Assembly (NCBI GenBank): GCA_027013145.1
Contig: JALUXX010000036.1
Coordinates: 1 to 64,000, forward strand
Length of the DNA: 64,000 nucleotides
Direction of reading: 5' to 3'
Source of the DNA: Gammaproteobacteria bacterium
Lineage (GTDB): Bacteria; Pseudomonadota; Gammaproteobacteria; 21-64-14
The stretch's first letter is position 1. Every line of letters begins with the position of its first letter. Positions 60,137 through 64,000 of the stretch are shown here, piece after piece. The notes beneath the pieces were generated by a model, which saw nothing but the letters and a program-made list of their open reading frames with translations, had not been told where the DNA came from and did not search any database. The position numbers were made by a program, and so were the translations under genes.

Positions 60137-61849
60137 ATGGACGGAATATTGCCTCCGGGTTGGTTGACGGGCGCCTGCCTGGCGATGATGCCCGCCGTCC
60201 TGCTTCTGGCCGCGCTCCCGGGCGTGAAGGCCACGCGAGGCGCGGCCCTGGCCGCCCGCAGGCGGGTGCGCCGCGCAGCCCTGCTCGCGCTGGCGGGCGC
60301 GGTGCTCGGGGATCTGGCCTTCGGCCTGGGGGCCCGGCTCGACCTCGTGCCGGTGCGGCTGCCCCTGCCCGGATTCGGCTTCGACCTGCCCCTGTCGATC
60401 GCCGTCAACGGCCTGACCATGGTGTTGGCGACGCTGGTGTCCTTCGTCGTCGCCGTGATCGCCCACTACAGCGTGCGCTACCTGGACGGGGACCCCCAGC
60501 AGGCCCGGTTCTTCCGCTTGCTCGCCTTCACGGCGGCGGGCTTTCTGGTCGCGGTGATCGCCGGCAACCTCGGGCTCTTCACCTTGGCCATCATCGCCAC
60601 CGGTTTCAGCCTGCACAGGCTGCTCGCCTTCTACGGCGACCGGCCCAAGGCCGTCATGGCGGCCCACAAGAAGTCGATCTTCAGCCGGACGGCGGATCTG
60701 CTCCTGGCGCTGGCGACCCTGTCGGTGGGCCAGGGCGTGGGAAGCCTGCAGTTCGACGCCATCGCCCGGGCCGCGGAGCGCTCCGGCACCCTCCCGCTTT
60801 CGTTGCAGGTCGCCGCATGGCTGATCGTCGGGGCGGTGATTTTGAAGAGCGCGCATTTCCCGTTTCAGGGCTGGCTGATTCAGGTCATGGAGGCGCCGAC
60901 GCCCGTCTCCGCCCTGATGCACGCCGGCGTGGTCTACAGCGGTGCAATCGTGGCCTTGCGGACCAGTCCGCTGCTGGTTCGAGAACCCGAGGCGTTGCTC
61001 TTTCTCGGGGCGGTGGGCCTGTTGACGATCATGATCGCCTCCCTGGTCATGACCACACAGACGGCGGTCAAATCGATGCTGGCGTGGTCCACCACCGCGC
61101 AACTGGGTTTCATGTCCCTGGAGCTGGGCCTCGGGCTCTTTCCCCTGGCGCTCATGCATCTCGTGGGGCACTCGCTCTACAAAGCCCACGCCTTTCTGTC
61201 CTCGGGCAGTGTCACGGACCAGCTGCGCCAGGTCCCCGCCGCTGGCAAGGAGACCCCTGGTCCGGCGGCGTGGCTCGCAATGGTGATTCTCGGCCTGTGC
61301 ATCTCGGTCGCCGGTGCCTGGTTCATCGGCGAGGATCCGTTCGTGGGCGCCGTCCCGATTGCGCTGGTCGTCATCGTCGCCGTGGCGGTGTCCCAGATCC
61401 TCTTCAAGGGTTTCCAGTTCGGTGGCATGGTCGAGCGGGCCACGGCCGTAGCGATCGCGACCGGCATGGGAGTGCTCTATTTCCTGCTGCACCGGCTGTT
61501 CTCAGGCTGGTTCGCGCCGGACTTGGCGGCTGCGCTGGAAGCGGGCGGCGGGCCCGGGCCCGGGCCCGGGCTTGGGTTTGGGCTTGCCGCAGCCGCGGCG
61601 GTGGGGTTCCTGCTCCTCGGCTGGCTCCAGGGGCCGGGGCGCGCGCGGTTGCCCGAGCGGCTGCAGGTGGCGCTGTACATCCACTTGTACAACGGGCTGT
61701 ACGTCGATTACTGGGTGGAGCAATTCTCCCATCGCTTCTGGTCGGATAAGGTCGGCGTCGAACCTCGGCGGCGCAACCTGGCGCTCGAATCGTTGCAGAG
61801 CATGGCCCGCAACCGCGAGGTCCTGGTCGAGTCGGGGGTCGTGCGATGA
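60137..61849 (+). CDS. dabB: DabB, membrane subunit of the DAB inorganic-carbon transporter
   Basis: A 570-residue polytopic protein of the NADH-dehydrogenase subunit 5/antiporter family. Recognisable parts are ITGFSLHRLLAFYGDRPKAV-type helices around residues 150-190 (IIATGFSLHRLLAFYGDRPK), LKSAHFPFQGWLIQVMEAPT, VSALMHAGVVYSGAIVALR and MHLVGHSLYKAHAFLSSGSV. The Lys and His positions typical of proton-conducting subunits are kept. With DabA it is thought to couple cation flow to CO2 hydration in the cytoplasm. ATGA overlap with dabA shows coupling. There are no other nuo genes, so a respiratory role is unlikely. Confidence 0.93.
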   Translation: MDGILPPGWLTGACLAMMPAVLLLAALPGVKATRGAALAARRRVRRAALLALAGAVLGDLAFGLGARLDLVPVRLPLPGFGFDLPLSIAVNGLTMVLATLVSFVVAVIAHYSVRYLDGDPQQARFFRLLAFTAAGFLVAVIAGNLGLFTLAIIATGFSLHRLLAFYGDRPKAVMAAHKKSIFSRTADLLLALATLSVGQGVGSLQFDAIARAAERSGTLPLSLQVAAWLIVGAVILKSAHFPFQGWLIQVMEAPTPVSALMHAGVVYSGAIVALRTSPLLVREPEALLFLGAVGLLTIMIASLVMTTQTAVKSMLAWSTTAQLGFMSLELGLGLFPLALMHLVGHSLYKAHAFLSSGSVTDQLRQVPAAGKETPGPAAWLAMVILGLCISVAGAWFIGEDPFVGAVPIALVVIVAVAVSQILFKGFQFGGMVERATAVAIATGMGVLYFLLHRLFSGWFAPDLAAALEAGGGPGPGPGLGFGLAAAAAVGFLLLGWLQGPGRARLPERLQVALYIHLYNGLYVDYWVEQFSHRFWSDKVGVEPRRRNLALESLQSMARNREVLVESGVVR

Positions 61850-64000
61850 GCGCCCCGCTCGCGCAGGGCACGGGCGATCTTTTCGATCGGGTCGTGCGCC
61901 GGATCGCCCCCGTCTGGCCGTTGAGCGGCTACGTCGCCGTCAACCCCTACTTGGGGTTCACCGAACTGCCGTTCTCCGAGGCGGCCGCCTATCTGCACGG
62001 AACCGTCGGTGAGCGGCTGATCATGGACCGCCGGTGGTATGCGCAGGAGGTCGAGCACGGGCGGCTCACGCTGGCGGATATCCTGGAGGCGGCGCAGGCG
62101 CTCGGGCTCGACGCCGACGAGGCCGCGTGGAGGGCCTATCTGGGGCAGACCCCGGGCGGCCCGGTCGCACATCTGCGGACCTTGCCGGAACTGCTGGACC
62201 GGCGCGGGCGGGCGCCGGTCTCAAGGTATGTCGTCGAACAGATCAGCCGGCTCCTCGCGGCCTACTACGATCGCGGGCAGGCGACCTGGGCGTTTCCGAG
62301 AAGGCCGGGATCGGGGCTGTTCGCGGCGTGGCGACACTACACGCTGCATGACCGCAGCCTCGGACCGATGGGGCTCAAGGCCGTACGGGCCCGGTTGCTG
62401 CAGCTGCCCGCCGACGCCGCGGCGGCCCGGGCGTGGGCGCGGCAGACCCTGGGGATCCCCGGGGCGGCGGAAGAGGCCTACTTCCTGGTGCTGCTGAAAT
62501 CCGTCGGGGGATGGGCCGGCTGGTGTCGCCACCTCCTCTGGCAGGCCGAGCTGGAGGGACAGACTCACCCGGACCTGGGGGACCTGCTCGCCATCCGCAT
62601 GGCCTGGGAGGCACTTTTGCACAGGACGGCGGAGCCCGCGGTCCTGGAGCGGTGGCGGCGCCAACTTCACGGGTGGATCGCGGCCGACCGGGGCGCCGAG
62701 GCCGAAGCGGCCCGTCGCGGCGAGGTCCTGCTCCGCGCCTCGGAGATCGCCTTCCGGCGCCGGCTCGCGGCGGGCATCCGGCGGGGGCGCGTCTCGACCG
62801 CGGCCGCGGCGCGGCCCAGGGTGCAGGCGGCCTTCTGCATCGACGTGCGCTCGGAGGTCTACCGTCGGCATCTGGAGAGCGCCATGCCGGGGTTGGAGAC
62901 GATCGGCTTCGCGGGCTTCTTCGGCGTGATGCTGGACTATCGGCGCCACGGGGACGCGGTGCCCCGGCCGCAGACGCCGGTGCTGCTCAGACCTCAGGTC
63001 CATGTGCATGAGCGGATCCCGGCGCCGGTGTTCCGGCGGCGCCTGCGCCGCTTGCGGCGCAGCGCAGTCTGGAAACACTTCAAGCTTTCGGCGGCCTCGT
63101 GTTTCTCCTTCGTCGAAACGGCCGGGCTTTTCTACGTGGGGCGACTGCTCCTCGACGCCCTGGGCTGGCATCGTCCCTCGCTTCAGCCGGACCGCGCCGG
63201 ACTCACGGCGTGGGAACGGGCCGGCGTGGAGTGCGAGTTCTCGACCTCCCTGACGCTCGAGGAACGGGTGCGCATGGCCGAATCCATCCTCACGGGCTTG
63301 GGGCTGACGCGCCGGGTCGCGCCCGTGGTGCTCCTCGTCGGCCATGGGGGTTCCACGACCAACAACCCGCACCGGGCGGCGCTCGATTGCGGGGCGTGTG
63401 CCGGCCAGACCGGTGAGGTCAACGCGCGGGCGGCGGCCGCGCTCCTGAACGACCCGCAGGTGCGAAAGGCGCTGGCGGGCCGCGGCTGGGAGCTGGATGA
63501 ACACTGCCGCTTCCTGCCCGCGCTGCACGATACCACCACCGATCGGGTGGAGCTTCTGGAGTGCCCGGACGATTCGTATCCGTACGCCGGAACGCTCGTG
63601 GAACTGCGCGCGGCGCTGGCGCGGGCCGGTGACCTCACCCGGCTGGAGCGGATCGTGCGTCTGGAGCCGGGGCTGCGCGATCCCAACGGCGCGGCGAGGA
63701 ATGTGGCTTCGCGCGCCGGGGACTGGTCCGAGGTGCGCCCCGAGTGGGCGCTGGCGGGTAACGCAGCCTTCATCGCCGCCCCCCGCTGGCGCACGCGCGG
63801 GATGAATCTCGCCGGGCGGGCGTTCCTGCACGACTACGACGCGGCGAAGGACCCGGATTTCTCGCTCCTGGCTCTGATCATGACCGCGCCGCTCGTGGTG
63901 GCCAACTGGATCAACCTGCAGTATTACGGCTCCACCGTGGACAACGAGCGCCAAGGCTGCGGCAACAAGGTCCTGCACAACGTCGTCGGCGGCACCGTGG
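61846..64000 (+). CDS. dabA: DabA, carbonic-anhydrase-like subunit of the DAB transporter (3' truncated by window end)
   Basis: Open from ATG 61846 to the window edge, 718 codons. It is a DUF2309/UPF0753 protein with a beta-carbonic-anhydrase-like zinc site: C331 and D333 in AAFCIDVRSEVYRRHLE, H500 in LLVGHGGSTTNNPH and C515 in LDCGACAGQTGEVNAR. The 15-residue spacing between His and the second Cys equals that known for Halothiobacillus DabA. IAPVWPLSGYVAVNPYLGFT at the N-terminus is also typical. It should hydrate CO2 vectorially to bicarbonate with DabB. Only the C-terminal end is missing. Confidence 0.94.
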   Translation, partial: MSAPLAQGTGDLFDRVVRRIAPVWPLSGYVAVNPYLGFTELPFSEAAAYLHGTVGERLIMDRRWYAQEVEHGRLTLADILEAAQALGLDADEAAWRAYLGQTPGGPVAHLRTLPELLDRRGRAPVSRYVVEQISRLLAAYYDRGQATWAFPRRPGSGLFAAWRHYTLHDRSLGPMGLKAVRARLLQLPADAAAARAWARQTLGIPGAAEEAYFLVLLKSVGGWAGWCRHLLWQAELEGQTHPDLGDLLAIRMAWEALLHRTAEPAVLERWRRQLHGWIAADRGAEAEAARRGEVLLRASEIAFRRRLAAGIRRGRVSTAAAARPRVQAAFCIDVRSEVYRRHLESAMPGLETIGFAGFFGVMLDYRRHGDAVPRPQTPVLLRPQVHVHERIPAPVFRRRLRRLRRSAVWKHFKLSAASCFSFVETAGLFYVGRLLLDALGWHRPSLQPDRAGLTAWERAGVECEFSTSLTLEERVRMAESILTGLGLTRRVAPVVLLVGHGGSTTNNPHRAALDCGACAGQTGEVNARAAAALLNDPQVRKALAGRGWELDEHCRFLPALHDTTTDRVELLECPDDSYPYAGTLVELRAALARAGDLTRLERIVRLEPGLRDPNGAARNVASRAGDWSEVRPEWALAGNAAFIAAPRWRTRGMNLAGRAFLHDYDAAKDPDFSLLALIMTAPLVVANWINLQYYGSTVDNERQGCGNKVLHNVVGGTV

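Noticed and set aside
60137-61849. NADH dehydrogenase subunit L (nuoL) for the first membrane gene at the right end
   Set aside because: It stands without other nuo genes, is coupled to a DUF2309 gene with a carbonic-anhydrase-like zinc site, and follows a LysR gene, which is the DAB arrangement.

Overview
The window looks like chromosomal DNA of a GC-rich gammaproteobacterium that fixes CO2 and probably oxidises reduced sulfur. The gammaproteobacterial character comes from housekeeping order (leuS-lptE-holA ... nadD-rsfS-rlmH-maf-rng-yhdP-nitrilase-tldD-pmbA). The autotrophic character comes from a Calvin-cycle/glycolytic operon (tkt-gap-pgk-pyk-fba), rubisco-activase genes (cbbQ-cbbO) and a LysR-dabB-dabA inorganic-carbon uptake locus. 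The sulfur link is inferred from a qmoA-qmoB-hdrC-hdrB cluster. No rubisco, apr, sat, dsr or sox gene is present, so the sulfur inference is indirect. I cannot name the species; an Acidiferrobacter/Ectothiorhodospira-like lineage would fit.

Layout. 1-5.0 kb is an accessory stretch: transposase remnants, a small membrane protein, a lipoprotein, a frameshifted RHS-repeat gene carrying calcium-binding and dockerin-like repeats, and a gene-free repeat-rich kilobase. 5.0-23.5 kb is a long, mostly plus-strand housekeeping block with many overlapping stop/start codons. A 116-bp tandem repeat array interrupts it between tldD and pmbA. 23.6-29.7 kb holds surface-polysaccharide genes (three glycosyltransferases, a flippase, a methyltransferase); its left part is visibly less GC-rich. 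29.8-32.6 kb has a lipoamide-dehydrogenase-like flavoprotein and an MgtE magnesium transporter. 32.6-34.7 kb is packed with palindromic repeats surrounding two paralogous small XRE regulators. 34.8-42.1 kb is the minus-strand carbon operon, with strong perfect hairpins in three of its intergenic gaps and a terminator at its end. 43.1-48.1 kb is the SAM cycle (metK, ahcY, metF) followed by bioA, whose enzyme uses SAM as amino donor. 48.3-52.2 kb is cbbQ-cbbO, where the CbbO reading frame begins with a complete extra methyltransferase domain. 52.5-57.6 kb is the Qmo/Hdr electron-transfer operon, ended by a clear terminator. 57.8-64 kb has an orphan phosphate-binding-like periplasmic protein, a LysR regulator, and dabB-dabA (dabA runs off the window).

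How it fits together: Hdr/Qmo-type complexes would pass electrons from sulfur oxidation toward quinone or another acceptor, DabAB would accumulate bicarbonate, CbbQO would keep rubisco active, and the tkt-gap-pgk-pyk-fba operon would run the regenerative and glycolytic steps. The most unusual items are the methyltransferase-CbbO fusion, the RHS/dockerin protein with its unknown C-terminus and adjacent candidate immunity genes, and three families of dispersed palindromic repeats.
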